From Lachnospiraceae bacterium (GTDB taxonomy: Bacteria > Bacillota > Clostridia > Lachnospirales > Lachnospiraceae): 64,000 nucleotides of DNA. Below are positions 29,601 to 37,255 of the stretch, piece after piece. The notes beneath the pieces are model-generated. The model was not told the origin of the DNA and did not search any database. It saw only the letters and a program-made list of their open reading frames with translations. The translations under genes were made by a program, and so were the position numbers. Position 1 is the stretch's first letter; the number at the start of each line of letters is the position of its first letter. The stretch spans positions 1-64,000 of the forward strand of contig JAKSRP010000003.1 of assembly GCA_024403555.1 (NCBI GenBank), given 5' to 3'.

Positions 29601-30416
29601 ACAGAAGAAAAAACAGTTCGCTTAAAAGATATCGCAAAGGTTGTGGACAGCGACAGTTTATCTAGTATCAGTCGTGTAAATCAGACACGTAGCCTTACAG
29701 TAACAGCAGATGTTAAAAACGGATACAATGCAACCAAGTTAAGCAATAAGATTTCTAAGAAAGTGAAGAAGATTGACCTTCCAAAAGGATATACCATCGA
29801 TGCGGGTGGTGAAGCAGAATCCATCCGAGAAATGATGAAACAGATTGGACTTATGCTTTTACTTGCAATCATCTTCATGTATCTCATCATGGTTGCACAG
29901 TTCCAGTCCCTGCTTTCTCCATTTATCATCTTATTTACGATTCCGCTTGCGTTTACAGGTGGTATTCTTGGACTTTTAATTGCCGGAATGGACTTAAGTG
30001 TTATCGCGATGATCGGTTTCGTTATGTTATCCGGTATCATCGTTAACAACGGTATCGTATTAGTAGATACGATCAATCAGCTTCGTGAACAGGGAATGGA
30101 AAAAGAAGAAGCAATCATCACTGCAGGTGGTATGAGACTTCGACCTATCTTCATGACAGCTATGACAACCATCCTTGGTCTTTCCCTCATGGCGATTGGA
30201 TTTGGTCAGGGTTCTGAGATGTCTCAGCCAATGGCGGTTGTAACGATCGGAGGTCTTATCTACGGTACACTTTTAACACTGATTGTTGTACCAGCAATTT
30301 ATGGCCTTATCACAAGTGATGATGGCGGAAGAAGATTTCATCTTCCAAAGATTTCATTTTCGAAAATTTCTCTTCCAAAGGTATCTTTGAAAAAGAAAAA
30401 TAAGAACGAAGAATAA
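26613..30416 (+). CDS. RND-family exporter with an extracytoplasmic coiled-coil insertion
   Basis: The 1267-residue protein is a proton-driven RND permease of the AcrB/HAE1 type. It starts with a membrane helix followed by TDLLPNMNLPYVLVMTTYGG and EEIEMRITKPVEQAV, the usual porter start. It has clusters of membrane helices near residues 550-720 and 1090-1240, including GLALGVGMLVDNSIVVIENIYR and a matching SGIIVNNGIVLVDTINQLR. Between about residues 196 and 420, in the first external loop, is a long heptad-rich stretch with repeated KAK, EA and QL that is not present in AcrB. It predicts a coiled coil outside the membrane. The C-terminus is Lys/Ser rich. The gene sits 11 nt after guaB. Substrate is unknown. 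Confidence 0.88.
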   Translation: MIEKFSVRKPFTIIVAVILILILGGVSFTKMQTDLLPNMNLPYVLVMTTYGGASPEEIEMRITKPVEQAVATVGGLENMSSTSRENVSMVAMEFTDDISMDAVTLDIREKLDLIKAYLPEEAGSPTILKLSMDMMPVLVTAIDHDEMDASELSEYVENSLQPSIESVEGVASVSTTGLVEESINVIINDKKIKKVNQKVKDALNGKFDEAEDKLNEADSKLQKAKSTLDSQRSKANAQIAKAKGALNNAQLSITEKEIQITSAKMTLQSKITEAQMSEKQLEEGIKVLKEQLKQAKDGLAQLESYGMGDSEEAQQLKAGIKTMEETLAGYEGQLAILKKTIKELNKQVKQMDSALKQIKKGQTTVNDQLTLIDEKSGEASGAMTSAEIQLVTNGDKVKSGLEQIEAQKEAALAAADVTKTLTVDTVKALLQAQNFAMPAGYVTEEGVDYLVRVGDEVTSQKELENLVLIDMGIDGLKPIKLKDVADVAVVSTEGDVYCKVNGNEGILMTIQKQSTYSASDVSGRIADKLDQLKKDKKGLHYTNLMDQGVYIDLIVNSVLENLILGAIFAIIVLLLFLKDLRPTLVVALSIPISVVFAIVLMYFTGITLNIISLSGLALGVGMLVDNSIVVIENIYRLRQEGMDAGEAAVEGAHGVAGAITASTLTTVSVFLPIIFTTGLTREIFTDMALTIGFSLVASLVVAITVVPMMGAGLLGNVTQKQNRIIDKVKDFYLGIMGKILSKKIITVLLALVLFAGSIAGIAAKGVSLFPTMESPQMNMTLTMPEGSTQEEMVDMANTVVAKALEVKDIETIGAMQSGASGMSVLTGGGSNAKSVSMYVLLKEDKKKTNEQIKAAIEKKTKDFDCELSISTSTMDMGAMGGSGVSISVRGNDLDKLRNIADQVAGVVEETKGTENVSNGQENTTAEVHIVVDKMKAIKKGLTTAQVYQAVAMELKDGSSATTVEQNDTILDVIVEQKKKVTSRKKLEELKLTGKVGTEEKTVRLKDIAKVVDSDSLSSISRVNQTRSLTVTADVKNGYNATKLSNKISKKVKKIDLPKGYTIDAGGEAESIREMMKQIGLMLLLAIIFMYLIMVAQFQSLLSPFIILFTIPLAFTGGILGLLIAGMDLSVIAMIGFVMLSGIIVNNGIVLVDTINQLREQGMEKEEAIITAGGMRLRPIFMTAMTTILGLSLMAIGFGQGSEMSQPMAVVTIGGLIYGTLLTLIVVPAIYGLITSDDGGRRFHLPKISFSKISLPKVSLKKKNKNEE

Positions 30417-30426
30417 AGCATCGATC

Positions 30427-30461
30427 AGGTGTCGTTTCAAGTTTTGAAACGGCACCTTTTT
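30427..30461 (+). terminator. Intrinsic terminator after the RND gene
   Basis: AGGTGTCGTTTCAA pairs with TTGAAACGGCACCT (14 bp, one wobble), followed by five T. Confidence 0.88.
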
Positions 30462-30471
30462 ATGTGTCCGA

Positions 30472-30500
30472 TTGCATTTTGAAGGTGGATACTTTATAAT
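30472..30500 (+). promoter_or_regulatory. Sigma-A promoter of rluF-ligA
   Basis: TTGCAT at 30472-30477 and a perfect TATAAT at 30495-30500 with a 17-bp spacer, directly after the RND terminator and 44 nt before rluF. Confidence 0.75.
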
Positions 30501-30543
30501 TAAAATAGCGCCATAAATTAAAATTTTGTTCGGGGTATGACAA

Positions 30544-31275
30544 ATGAAGAAGAAATTTTTGTTTGAGACAATACGTTTAAATAAATATATGAGTGATGCG
30601 GGCATTTGCTCTCGCAGACAGGCAGACAAGTATATTGCAGATGGTTTAGTAACCGTAGACGGAGAAGTAGCAGTTCCGGGAACGAAGGTGACAAGAAATC
30701 AGGAGGTTTGCTTTGATGGAAAAGTGATTTCTCTTGTGGAAGAATTAGAATTGATTGCCTTTAACAAGCCAAGAGGAATTGTTTGTACTGCCTCTAAGAA
30801 AGAAAAAGATAATATCATTGATTTTATCGACTACCATACTAAGATTTATCCAATCGGAAGATTAGATAAGGATTCCGAAGGGTTGATCTTACTTACAAAT
30901 GACGGCGAGATTTCGAACCGCATTCAGAAAGCCCGTTACTATCATGAAAAAGAATATATTGTTACGGTAGATAAACCAGTTACGATCGAATTTTTATATG
31001 GAATGCGCAATGGCGTGCCAATTTTAGATACCGTTACACGCAAATGTAAGGTGAAGAAGTTAAGCAAAAATCAATTTTCCATTATTCTCACACAAGGATT
31101 AAATCGCCAGATTCGTCGTATGTGTGAATACTTTGGATACCGTGTAGTCAATCTTCAGCGCGTACGAATTATGGACATTGAGCTTGGAAAGTTAAAAACA
31201 GGAACTTATCGTAAGCTCACAAAACAGGAAGTGAATCGATTGAAGAAGGAGCTTTTTGATGAATCAGAAGAATAG
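30544..31275 (+). CDS. rluF: 23S rRNA pseudouridine synthase, RluF type
   Basis: The 243-residue protein has an S4 RNA-binding domain (RLNKYMSDAGICSRRQADKYI) followed by the RsuA-family catalytic domain with GRLDKDSEGL, catalytic D108. The segments EKEYIVTVDKPVT and TRKCKVKKL and the ending QGLNRQIRRMCEYFGYRV fit the RluF branch (pseudouridine 2604/2605 of 23S rRNA) better than RluB or RsuA, from memory of the E. coli protein. It overlaps ligA by 17 nt, so the two are co-translated. Confidence 0.88.
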   Translation: MKKKFLFETIRLNKYMSDAGICSRRQADKYIADGLVTVDGEVAVPGTKVTRNQEVCFDGKVISLVEELELIAFNKPRGIVCTASKKEKDNIIDFIDYHTKIYPIGRLDKDSEGLILLTNDGEISNRIQKARYYHEKEYIVTVDKPVTIEFLYGMRNGVPILDTVTRKCKVKKLSKNQFSIILTQGLNRQIRRMCEYFGYRVVNLQRVRIMDIELGKLKTGTYRKLTKQEVNRLKKELFDESEE

Positions 31276-33211
31276 AATGAAAGAACTGATCGAAATCCTG
31301 AATGAAGCATCAAAAGCATACTATCAGGAGAATCGAGAAATCATGAGCAATTATGAATACGATGCTTTGTATGATGAATTAGTTGCTCTCGAAGAAGAAA
31401 CGAATATTACTTATGCCAATTCGCCAACCATGCATGTTGGATATGAGCTTTTAACAGAACTCGTAAAAGAAGCGCATGAATCTCCTATGTTATCCTTAGA
31501 TAAGACAAAGGAAGTAGCTGCGCTGGCGTCCTGGTTAGGGGATCAGGAGGCACTCCTTTCCTGGAAATTAGATGGACTTACCATCGTTTTAACCTACGAA
31601 GGCGGAGTACTCACAAAAGCAGTCACAAGAGGCAATGGCAAAGTAGGGGAAGTAGTTACGAACAATGCAAAGACGTTCTGCAATCTTCCTGCAAAAATTG
31701 AATTTAAAGGCAAGCTCGTCATTCGAGGAGAAGCCATTATCAAATATAGCGATTTTTATAAAATCAACGAAAGCATTCAGGATGTGGATGCAAAATACAA
31801 AAATCCACGAAACTTATGCAGCGGCTCCGTAAGACAGTTAAATAACGAGGTGACTGCAAAAAGAAAAGTATACTTCTATGCATTCAACTTCGTGCAGGCA
31901 GAAGGTATGGAGCTTCCTGAAAGTGTAGAAGAACGTTTTGACTGGCTTGAACATCAGGGTTTTACTGTAGTTGAGCACAAGCGAGTAACTGCTGCTACCG
32001 TTGCAGATGCAGTAAAAAGCTTTGCAGATAAAATTAAAGAGATCGATGAGCCATCCGATGGCCTTGTAATCATCTATGATGATATTCCATACGGAGAAAG
32101 CCTTGGAACAACCGCTAAGTTCCCACGTAATTCACTCGCATTTAAATGGGCGGATGAGATTGCAACGACAAAGCTTAGTTATATTGAGTGGAGTCCATCG
32201 AGAACCGGGCTCATCAATCCGGTTGCAGTTTTCGAACCTGTGGAATTAGAAGGAACAACCGTAAGTCGTGCAAGCCTTCATAACGTAAGCATCGTAGAAG
32301 AATTAGCACTTGGCGAAGGAGATGAAATCACTGTATACAAAGCCAATATGATCATTCCTCAAATTGCAGAGAATCTGACGAAAACGGGTGGAATCAAACC
32401 CCCTTGTCAATGTCCTGCCTGCGGCGGGGAAACGCTCATAAAGGAAGATAACGGAGTAAAAGCTCTTTACTGTGGCAATGAATTCTGCAGTGCGAAGAAA
32501 TTAAAGCTGTTTGGTCATTTTGCTTCCCGAGATGCCATGAACATCGTCGGAATGAGCGAGGCAACGCTTGGAAAGATGATCGACCAGGAATTTTTAAGCG
32601 AATTATATGATCTTTACGATCTTGAAAAATACAAAGATTCCATCGTGGAGATGGATGGCTTTGGTGAAAAATCTTATCAAAAGATGATCAAATCCATTGA
32701 AAAGTCCAGAGAAGTCCTGCTTCCAAACTTTATCTATGCACTTGGAATCAGCAACGTCGGCTTGTCAAATGCTACCCTCATCACGAAGCATTTTCACAGT
32801 GACTGGGAGATGATCAAGCAGGCAAAAGAAGAAGATTATTTAGAAATTGAAGGAATTGGTCCGGTTATTGCAGCATCTATGGTTCATTATTTTGAGAATG
32901 AACATAATCAGGAGATGTTAGCAAAACTAGAACAAATCCTGATCTTGAAAAAAGTAGAAGAATCCACAACGAAAAAGACCTTAGAAGGCAAAACCTTTGT
33001 TGTGACCGGATCTGTACATATCTTTAAAAACCGCAAAGAAGTGCAGAAAAAAGTAGAAGAATTAGGTGGTAAGGTGACAGGATCCGTAACGAAGAAGACG
33101 GATTACCTCATTAACAATGACATCACAAGTAATTCTTCGAAGAATAAAAAAGCAAAAGAATTAGGGGTACCAATTATCACCGAGGAAGAATTTATCTCGA
33201 TGACCGAATAA
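31259..33211 (+). CDS. ligA: NAD-dependent DNA ligase LigA, divergent
   Basis: LigA seals nicks using NAD+. The 650-residue protein has the order Ia domain (YYQENREIMSNYEYDALYDEL), nucleotidyl transferase with KLDG at 103-106 (AMP-accepting K103), the NPRN-GSVRQ motif, OB fold, a four-cysteine zinc finger (about residues 382-412), helix-hairpin-helix repeats and a C-terminal BRCT domain (FVVTGSVHIFKNRKEVQ). The residues just before KLDG are L-S-W, where the family usually has C-E-L or E-P; the glutamate is missing. The ATG at 31259 has AAGGAG at 31246-31251, inside the end of rluF. It may be the only ligase or a paralogue. Confidence 0.92.
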   Translation: MNQKNRMKELIEILNEASKAYYQENREIMSNYEYDALYDELVALEEETNITYANSPTMHVGYELLTELVKEAHESPMLSLDKTKEVAALASWLGDQEALLSWKLDGLTIVLTYEGGVLTKAVTRGNGKVGEVVTNNAKTFCNLPAKIEFKGKLVIRGEAIIKYSDFYKINESIQDVDAKYKNPRNLCSGSVRQLNNEVTAKRKVYFYAFNFVQAEGMELPESVEERFDWLEHQGFTVVEHKRVTAATVADAVKSFADKIKEIDEPSDGLVIIYDDIPYGESLGTTAKFPRNSLAFKWADEIATTKLSYIEWSPSRTGLINPVAVFEPVELEGTTVSRASLHNVSIVEELALGEGDEITVYKANMIIPQIAENLTKTGGIKPPCQCPACGGETLIKEDNGVKALYCGNEFCSAKKLKLFGHFASRDAMNIVGMSEATLGKMIDQEFLSELYDLYDLEKYKDSIVEMDGFGEKSYQKMIKSIEKSREVLLPNFIYALGISNVGLSNATLITKHFHSDWEMIKQAKEEDYLEIEGIGPVIAASMVHYFENEHNQEMLAKLEQILILKKVEESTTKKTLEGKTFVVTGSVHIFKNRKEVQKKVEELGGKVTGSVTKKTDYLINNDITSNSSKNKKAKELGVPIITEEEFISMTE

Positions 33212-33223
33212 AGGAGAAGAGAA

Positions 33224-34162
33224 ATGCCAATTTGTATTGATAAGGATTTACCTGCAAAGGAAATACTTGAGAGAGAAAATGTATTCTGTATGGACTACGA
33301 AAGAGCTCATACTCAGCAGATTCGTCCTCTTGAAATTGTTATTTTAAATCTGATGCCAACAAAACAGGATACGGAACTTCATTTGCTTCGCAGCCTGTCT
33401 AATACACCGCTTCAGATCAATATCACATTTTTACAGACAGAAAGCTACCGTCCTACTCATGTGGCAGAGTCTCATATGGAAAAATTCTATATGTTTTTCT
33501 CTGAAATCAAGAGCAGACGATTTGACGGTATGATCATTACAGGTGCACCACTAGAACAGATGGAATTTGAAGAAGTAGCTTACTGGCCGGAATTATGTGA
33601 AATCATGGAATGGAGTAAGACACACGTAACCTCCACGTTACATATTTGCTGGGGTGCACAGGCAGGTCTTTACTATCATCATGGAGTGCCAAAAATCTAT
33701 TTGGATAAGAAGCTTTCCGGTGTGTATAAACATTATCCACTTCATAAGAAGACACCACTGATTCGTGGTTTTGATGACATTTTCTATGTGCCACATTCTA
33801 GATATACAGCAAGTGATGCAAACTTTATTTGGAATAATAATCATCTCATTACGGTTGGTGCGTCCGATGAAGCTGGTCCATATTTGATTATGAATGCGAC
33901 GGGAAGTCAGATTTTCGTTACTGGTCATCCGGAGTATGACGTGATGACACTTGATTATGAATACAAACGAGACATCGGAAAAGGACTTGAAATTGATGTT
34001 CCACAGCACTATTATGTGGACGATGATCCTGCAAAAGGACCAATCAAATCCTGGAGATGTCATGCGAATATGATGTATACAAATTGGTTAAACTACTATG
34101 TATACCAGATTACACCATACGATTTAGAAGAAGATCTTTGCTTAGAAGCATGTATGATATAA
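33224..34162 (+). CDS. metA: Homoserine O-acetyltransferase, MetA family
   Basis: MetA acylates homoserine at the start of methionine synthesis. The 312-residue protein has the nucleophile C142 in HICWGAQAG and the His-Glu pair H235 and E237 in GHPEYD. Residue 111 is Glu in GAPLEQMEFEEV; in this family Glu111 is linked to acetyl-CoA and Gly111 to succinyl-CoA use, so the acetyl donor is predicted despite the homology to succinyltransferases. The gene is 12 nt after ligA, in an apparent run with the HAD genes that follow. No S-box or other methionine riboswitch is seen. Confidence 0.95.
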   Translation: MPICIDKDLPAKEILERENVFCMDYERAHTQQIRPLEIVILNLMPTKQDTELHLLRSLSNTPLQINITFLQTESYRPTHVAESHMEKFYMFFSEIKSRRFDGMIITGAPLEQMEFEEVAYWPELCEIMEWSKTHVTSTLHICWGAQAGLYYHHGVPKIYLDKKLSGVYKHYPLHKKTPLIRGFDDIFYVPHSRYTASDANFIWNNNHLITVGASDEAGPYLIMNATGSQIFVTGHPEYDVMTLDYEYKRDIGKGLEIDVPQHYYVDDDPAKGPIKSWRCHANMMYTNWLNYYVYQITPYDLEEDLCLEACMI

Positions 34163-34178
34163 ATAGGAAATAGATAAA

Positions 34179-34973
34179 ATGATAAAGATGATTTGTACCG
34201 ACTGCGACGATACCATTCTTCCAGAAGGAAGAAGAGACTTAAATCCTGCCTATTTTGATATGATCAGAAAATTCATTGCAAAAGGGCTTAAAGTAGTTGT
34301 CGCAAGCGGGAGACAAAAACCAAGCATTAAGAAAACATTTATTCCGGTGGTAGATGACATTATTTATTTAGCAGATAATGGCACGGATATTGCAGCACCG
34401 GATTATATTGACAGTCTTCCTTTTGATGAAGAGGATTACCAGGATTTGATTCGTGATTTGAAGAGTGTTGGCGAAGAATATCACATCATGGTATGTAAAG
34501 CGGACTGCTCTTATATCGAATATACGTCTGAAGCTTATTATCACCGTATGGTCGATTCTTATGGCTATGTGGCTGAGATGGTGGAAGATGTGGCAAAGAT
34601 CTCTGGTATTTGCAAGATTTCGCTCTTCCGTTTTGATGGAATTGAACCTCATGTGGCAGATTTGCTAACCAAACGATGGGCCAATCGCTTAGATGCATGT
34701 CTTGCGGGCGAGTTATTTTATGACTTTATGCCAAAGAACTGCAACAAAGGCAAAGGGCTTGAACTTTTACAAAAGCACTATGGAATTCTTCCCGAAGAGA
34801 CGGTCGCATTTGGCAACGCACCAAATGATATTCCGATGTTACTTCAGGCGGGCACTAGTTATGCAGTGAAGAATGCTTCCGAAGACCTCAAAGCAGTGGC
34901 AAATGAGGTGATCGGCAGCATGAAGGAAGATGCCGTTCTTAAAAAAATGCAGGAAATATATAACGCATTATAA
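34179..34973 (+). CDS. Cof-type HAD hydrolase
   Basis: The 264-residue protein starts MIKMICTDCDDTILPE, with the nucleophile Asp-x-Asp, and ends with FGNAPNDIPMLLQAGTSYAVKNA, the motif IV of the Cof (type IIB cap) subfamily. Members dephosphorylate sugar phosphates, flavin precursors or other small metabolites with loose specificity, so the substrate cannot be stated. The ribosome binding site is weak (ATAGGAAATAG). It is 16 nt after metA. Confidence 0.88.
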   Translation: MIKMICTDCDDTILPEGRRDLNPAYFDMIRKFIAKGLKVVVASGRQKPSIKKTFIPVVDDIIYLADNGTDIAAPDYIDSLPFDEEDYQDLIRDLKSVGEEYHIMVCKADCSYIEYTSEAYYHRMVDSYGYVAEMVEDVAKISGICKISLFRFDGIEPHVADLLTKRWANRLDACLAGELFYDFMPKNCNKGKGLELLQKHYGILPEETVAFGNAPNDIPMLLQAGTSYAVKNASEDLKAVANEVIGSMKEDAVLKKMQEIYNAL

Positions 34974-35024
34974 AAGACAGTAAGAAATAATAAAATATAA
35001 AAATCTTCAGTAGGAGAAGGTAAT

Positions 35025-35687
35025 ATGTTAAAAGGCATAATTTTTGATATGGACGGAGTTATCTCTGATTCTGAACGTTATTATGTGCAAGTAAAGAATG
35101 ACGTGCTTGCTCATTTTGGTATTTACGATGTTCCTTATGAATACCATATGCAGTTTGTTGGAACAACTCATGCGTTTCAGTGGGAGCATATGAGCAAGGA
35201 TTTTCACAAAGAAGATATCACGATACAGGAATATCTTGATTATTTTTATCCTTACAAGGATGCATATTTTGAAAAACAGAATATCGGACCAATCAGGGGT
35301 GTCGTTGATTTCATTCATGAAGTAAAGGATGCAGGATATCCAATTTCCATCGCTTCCTCAGGAACCATCGAAGAGATTGAACGTATGCTTAAGAAGCTTG
35401 GATTGTTTGAATGCTTTGATGCGATTGCTTCCGGATGGGAATGTAAGGCGAGCAAACCGGAACCAGATGTATATCTTCTTGCAGCACAAAAAATGGATGT
35501 GGATCCTGAGCATTGTCTTGTAATTGAAGATGCGCCAAATGGTGCCATCGGTGCAAAAGCAGCCGGAATGTATTGCTTAGGATTTTCAAATGCAGATTTT
35601 CCAATGAGTGAGATGAAAGAAGCAGACAGCGTTTTCACACAATATGAAGATATCTCAATAAAATATTTAGAAAATCTTATGAAATAA
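35025..35687 (+). CDS. HAD-superfamily hydrolase, beta-phosphoglucomutase-like
   Basis: A 220-residue protein with FDMDGVISDSE at the N-terminus, IASSGTIEEIERML (motif II), the lysine in ASKPEPDVY and VIEDAPNGAIGAKAAGM. The layout is the same as for the HAD enzyme at 24351, but the cap sequence differs. It is likely a phosphatase or phosphomutase of small sugar phosphates; substrate unknown. TAGGAG precedes the ATG. It is the last gene before a promoter for the phosphohexomutase gene. Confidence 0.85.
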   Translation: MLKGIIFDMDGVISDSERYYVQVKNDVLAHFGIYDVPYEYHMQFVGTTHAFQWEHMSKDFHKEDITIQEYLDYFYPYKDAYFEKQNIGPIRGVVDFIHEVKDAGYPISIASSGTIEEIERMLKKLGLFECFDAIASGWECKASKPEPDVYLLAAQKMDVDPEHCLVIEDAPNGAIGAKAAGMYCLGFSNADFPMSEMKEADSVFTQYEDISIKYLENLMK

Positions 35688-35702
35688 TACCAAGGAATCA
35701 AA

Positions 35703-35731
35703 TTGAAATACCATTTGGATAGTGATATAAT
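35703..35731 (+). promoter_or_regulatory. Sigma-A promoter of glmM
   Basis: TTGAAA at 35703-35708, 17-bp spacer, TATAAT at 35726-35731 with an extended TGA before it. The leader to the start codon is about 100 nt. Confidence 0.85.
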
Positions 35732-35833
35732 TCTAACAAATGTATAAGTTGATGCATTATAAAAATAGTGATTTAGTGATAATTTCATGCGTATTGGCGC
35801 ATTTATATAGATTAAGAAATGGAGAATTTAATT

Positions 35834-37183
35834 ATGGGTAAATATTTTGGAACAGACGGATTTCGTGGAGAAGCTAATGTAACTCTTACAGTGGATCATG
35901 CATTTAAAGTAGGTCGTTTCTTAGGATACTATTTTGGACAGGATGGCCACAGACCACAGATTGTCATCGGGAAAGATACAAGACGTAGCAGTTACATGTT
36001 TGAATATTCTTTAGTAGCAGGTTTAACTGCTTCCGGAGCAGATGTTTATCTTCTTCATGTAACAACCACACCAAGTGTTTCTTATGTGGTTCGTTCCGAA
36101 GGATTTGACTGTGGTATCATGATTTCTGCGAGCCACAACCCATTCTATGATAATGGAATCAAGCTTATTAATGCCAAAGGTCATAAGATGGAAGCAGAAG
36201 TTGAAGATAAAATTGAAGCATATATCGATGGATTAGTTGACGAAATCCCACTTGCAAAACGTGTGGATATCGGAGCTACAACAGACTACTCCATGGGACG
36301 TAACTTATATGTTGGTTACTTAATCTCCCAGGCAACAAGATCCTTTAAGAATATGAGAGTTGGTCTTGACTGTTCGAATGGTAGTGCTTATGCAATTGCA
36401 AAGAATGTATTTAACGCATTAGGTGCACATACTTATGTAATCAATAACTGGCCGGATGGAACAAACATTAACAGAAACTGTGGTTCCACCTGCATCGAGA
36501 TTCTTCAGAATTACGTAAAAGAAAATAAATTAGATGTTGGATTTGCCTTTGACGGTGATGCAGACCGTTGTATCGCAGTTGATGATAAGGGTAATGTAGT
36601 AGATGGTGATTTAATCCTCTATGTATGCGGTACTTACATGAGACAGCAGGGCAAATTAAATAAGAATACGATCGTAACAACCGTTATGTCAAACTTAGGT
36701 TTATACAAAGCTTTAGACCGTGAAGGCATCAACTACGAAAAGACAGCAGTTGGTGATAAATATGTTAACGAATGTATGGTAAAGAACCGCTACAGCTTAG
36801 GTGGAGAACAGTCCGGACATATCATCTTCAGCAAACACTCTACAACAGGTGATGGTGTTTTAACAGCTCTTAAGATTATGGAATCCATGATCGAACAGAA
36901 ACAGCCACTTAGCAAATTAGTGGAACCAGTGACCATCTTCCCACAGCTTTTAGTAAACTGCCGTGTAGCAGATAAAACTGCAGCACAGGAAGATCCAGAT
37001 GTGATCGCAGCAGTGAAGGCAGTAGAAGAAAGCCTTGGAGATGACGGACGTATCTTAGTTCGTCCAAGTGGTACAGAACCACTCATTCGAGTAATGGTAG
37101 AAGCAGAAACAGATGAAATCTGTGAAAAATATGTTGACCAGGTAGTACAGGTATTAAAAGCGAATGGTCATGTAACAGAGTAA
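35834..37183 (+). CDS. glmM: Phosphoglucosamine mutase / phosphohexomutase
   Basis: It isomerises glucosamine-6-phosphate to glucosamine-1-phosphate, feeding UDP-GlcNAc and the cell wall. The 449-residue protein starts MGKYFGTDGFRGEAN, has the phosphoserine loop SASHN with S100, the metal loop DGDADR in the middle and the phosphate-binding RPSGTEPLIRVM at the end. These match GlmM, with the opening GTDGFRG being typical. The ATG at 35834 lies after GGAG at 35821-35824; a longer start at 35819 would contain that site. Another hexose mutase is possible but less likely. Confidence 0.92.
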   Translation: MGKYFGTDGFRGEANVTLTVDHAFKVGRFLGYYFGQDGHRPQIVIGKDTRRSSYMFEYSLVAGLTASGADVYLLHVTTTPSVSYVVRSEGFDCGIMISASHNPFYDNGIKLINAKGHKMEAEVEDKIEAYIDGLVDEIPLAKRVDIGATTDYSMGRNLYVGYLISQATRSFKNMRVGLDCSNGSAYAIAKNVFNALGAHTYVINNWPDGTNINRNCGSTCIEILQNYVKENKLDVGFAFDGDADRCIAVDDKGNVVDGDLILYVCGTYMRQQGKLNKNTIVTTVMSNLGLYKALDREGINYEKTAVGDKYVNECMVKNRYSLGGEQSGHIIFSKHSTTGDGVLTALKIMESMIEQKQPLSKLVEPVTIFPQLLVNCRVADKTAAQEDPDVIAAVKAVEESLGDDGRILVRPSGTEPLIRVMVEAETDEICEKYVDQVVQVLKANGHVTE

Positions 37184-37194
37184 TGAATCTATTT

Positions 37195-37224
37195 TTTGGC
37201 GGTGCTCATGCGGGCATCGCCAAA
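37195..37224 (+). other. Hairpin between glmM and priA
   Basis: TTTGGCGGTGC and GCATCGCCAAA can pair with one wobble. There is no proper T run on either strand after the stem, so it may be a weak terminator, or a pause or processing hairpin. Confidence 0.4.
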
Positions 37225-37255
37225 ATTTACTTTAGAAGGATATTAGGAGAGATCA

